Origin: Urophycis tenuis
Lineage: Eukaryota; Chordata; Actinopteri; Gadiformes; Phycidae
Direction: 5' to 3'
Assembly: GCA_036785325.1 (NCBI GenBank)
Contig: JAXIVH010000025.1
Location: 300,501-364,500, forward strand
DNA length: 64,000 bases
The notes beneath the pieces are model-generated. The model had not been told where the DNA came from. It did not search any database and was given only the letters and a program-made list of their open reading frames with translations. This document shows positions 63,301 to 64,000 of this stretch, in pieces. Position 1 is the stretch's first letter; every line of letters starts with the position of its first letter. The position numbers and the translations under genes were made by a program.

Positions 63301-63577
63301 AAAACATTGCTTGCATCAAAGGGGAAATTACAAGTTGAATCCTGAGACAGCCACCAATTGTACTTGCCTATACTCCACAATTAATGTGGTTTTTGCCATC
63401 TCCGGAGGCGTTCCGTTATCCCAAAAACAGGTAATGTTCCCTGAGATGAGGGTGCCCACCTGCACGGCCATACAGGTGAGATTCTCTGGCTTTGCAAGGG
63501 GATCTGAAAAAGTAAATAAGAAAGAATGCTATTTACAGACACTGGATGACATTGATAGTAAAATATTAAACACACGC

Positions 63578-63614
<37 letters not shown>

Positions 63615-63950
63615 TTCACAGACACACACACACACACACACACAGGAACTTACACTTTTTTATTAGTTTAATGCCAGACATGTTGGTGGCTTCGGAGATG
63701 CTGTGTGGATTTTTCTTGCCATGACAATACAACCACTCTGGTGTTTCGCTCGTGATTGCGATAGTGACATTGACAGCACTGCCGTTGATTTGGGTGTACT
63801 GGTCCCGAGGAATAGGTTTCGAGCTAAAGGACCATACGAGGTCATCCGCAGTTGCTTCATGTGTATTGGCCAGAACACATGTGGCGGTAAAATTCTTCCC
63901 TATTTCCACCACTGGAGACTGTGGTGAAAGGCTCACATCAGTCTTGTAGT
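53651..63950 (-). CDS. il6st: Interleukin-6 signal transducer (gp130), without the signal-peptide exon
   Basis: The shared signalling receptor for IL-6-family cytokines, in the plasma membrane. Exons in order: 63654-63950 (Ig-like D1), 63368-63503 and 62836-62990 (D2; VWVESENALGK), 61810-61967 and 61518-61680 (D3; motif WSDWS), 60516-60598 and 59086-59314 (D4), 58569-58751 and 58370-58471 (D5), 57713-57856 and 56732-56872 (D6), 56318-56414 (membrane span), 55353-55434 (box 1), 53651-54325 (tail). All phases fit; one intron is GC-AG (donor 63367-63366). The tail keeps HSSGIGDSSCMSS, QYSSVV (SOCS3/SHP2 site), SRSESTQPLLDSE (internalisation) and two YxxQ STAT3 sites (YKGQ and terminal YRPQ). The N terminus lies beyond the right edge. 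Alternatives such as csf3r or lifr fit the tail less well. Confidence 0.93.
54384..54933. repeat. 40-bp minisatellite, about 14 copies, in an il6st intron
   Basis: Consensus unit cagactagagccagctctct followed by gaacagggttcagacctccc. The first eight or so copies are near identical; later ones vary and some are shortened. It starts about 60 bp upstream (minus strand) of the terminal exon acceptor. Confidence 0.97.
55353..55434 (-). CDS. il6st: il6st box 1 exon (82 bp)
   Basis: A short exon with acceptor ctgcag and donor GTAAG. It reads IKSRFWPTIPNPGHSGIGSW and SPDFQLN, matching the gp130 JAK-binding box 1 (human WPNVPDP) and the following SW element. Its phases join the membrane-span exon (ends in two bases) and the tail exon (phase 0) exactly. 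It is too short for a simple ORF scan and lies between a minisatellite and a transposon. Confidence 0.85.
55503..56222. mobile_element. Non-autonomous DNA transposon (about 720 bp) with a hairpin
   Basis: The ends TTAAAGCAGCATTATG (55503 on) and its near-inverse CGTAATGTTGCTTTAA (to 56222) form terminal inverted repeats with two differences. Inside, 55656-55680 and 55685-55709 are perfect 25-bp inverted copies around a GCGG loop. Short ORFs on both strands are not recognisable transposase. It lies in the il6st intron between the membrane-span and box 1 exons. Confidence 0.6.
56318..56414 (-). CDS. il6st: il6st transmembrane exon
   Basis: Encodes APWQTTG, then a strongly hydrophobic span (ILLGFCLGFLGLVICGLLVW), then the stop-transfer FYKRD that meets box 1. 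Borders are TTTCAG and GTAAGT. It follows D6 exon 56732-56872. Confidence 0.9.
59890..59998 (-). repeat. tRNA-derived SINE-like fragment
   Basis: On the minus strand, gacggtgacccgggtttgac (a degenerate B box) in a block beginning ggcggcgccccagcagccca. It lies in the il6st intron between 59314 and 60516. A GC-rich patch at 60100-60260 beside it has no recognisable function. Confidence 0.4.
60846..60892 (-). repeat. Retroposon tail remnant with (TAGA)n
   Basis: (atag)n followed by tcaactttatttatcccgga resembles the common fish retroposon tail, in reverse orientation to that at 25360-25410. Intronic, in il6st. Confidence 0.5.
62128..62540. mobile_element. MITE with about 35-bp terminal inverted repeats
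   Basis: Element 62131-62537. The left end CAGTACGTTTACATGCAGCA continues agaaattcgaatttct; the right end is its inverse, ending TGCTGCATGTAAACGTACTG. AGT flanks both sides (62128-62130 and 62538-62540), a candidate 3-bp target duplication. This would suit an EnSpm/CACTA- or Harbinger-type origin. The interior has a cggacctactt tandem repeat and no ORF. It lies in the il6st intron between D2 and D3 exons. Confidence 0.8.
63570..63644. repeat. (AC)n microsatellite beside the il6st D1 exon
   Basis: AC tract ending about 10 bp from the splice donor of exon 63654-63950 on the minus strand. Confidence 0.9.
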
Positions 63951-64000
63951 CTGAGGACAAAGAAATTAAAATGAATGAAATACAGTTTACAGTTTACAAA

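Overview
The window is vertebrate nuclear DNA, almost certainly from a teleost fish. It holds intron-containing genes whose proteins match vertebrate families, GT-AG splice sites, AATAAA poly(A) signals, SINE-like and MITE-like repeats, and a very dense load of long (AC)n, (CT)n and poly-G/C tracts. Such microsatellite density recalls gadiform (cod-like) genomes, but the species is inference. I see no prokaryotic, viral or CRISPR content.

Layout. (1) 1-10190, minus strand: the 3' half of an MT-MMP gene (mmp17), with four exons for the hemopexin propeller and the GPI-anchor tail. (2) 10191-10390: a 200-N gap. (3) 10391-15149: an inverted copy of 1-4685 that carries a second, frame-broken copy of the mmp17 terminal exon. 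(4) 17.4-24.8 kb, plus strand: a CCR4-type deadenylase gene (cnot6-like), eleven coding exons and a 3' UTR. (5) 26.8-32.7 kb, plus strand: a T-box transcription factor of the Tbx16/Tbx6l/VegT class, nine exons with a plausible CCAAT/TATA promoter. (6) 35-48.8 kb, minus strand: a type III (cysteine-rich-domain) neuregulin 1 gene, beta-2-like, with an unusually short cytoplasmic tail. (7) 53.65 kb to beyond the right edge, minus strand: il6st (gp130), fourteen coding exons from the Ig-like D1 domain to the STAT3/SOCS3 docking tail; the signal-peptide exon lies outside the window.

The genes are separate functions, not a pathway: pericellular proteolysis, mRNA deadenylation, mesoderm transcription, ErbB ligand, and IL-6-family signal transduction. 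Exon lengths and phases were checked by hand. The neuregulin core exons, il6st and T-box exons 4-9 are phase-consistent. The segment from about 10.4 to 28.2 kb contains repeated single-base indels, mostly in homopolymers: cnot6 exons 2, 7, 9 and 10, T-box exon 3, and the mmp17 copy. The simplest reading is that this segment is unpolished sequence joined in the wrong orientation to 1-10190, so the inverted repeat is probably an assembly artefact and not a biological palindrome. I found no convincing new biological system. The most informative signals are this assembly structure, the short-tailed neuregulin, the reduced gp130 tail with a GC-AG intron, and several well-bounded MITEs.
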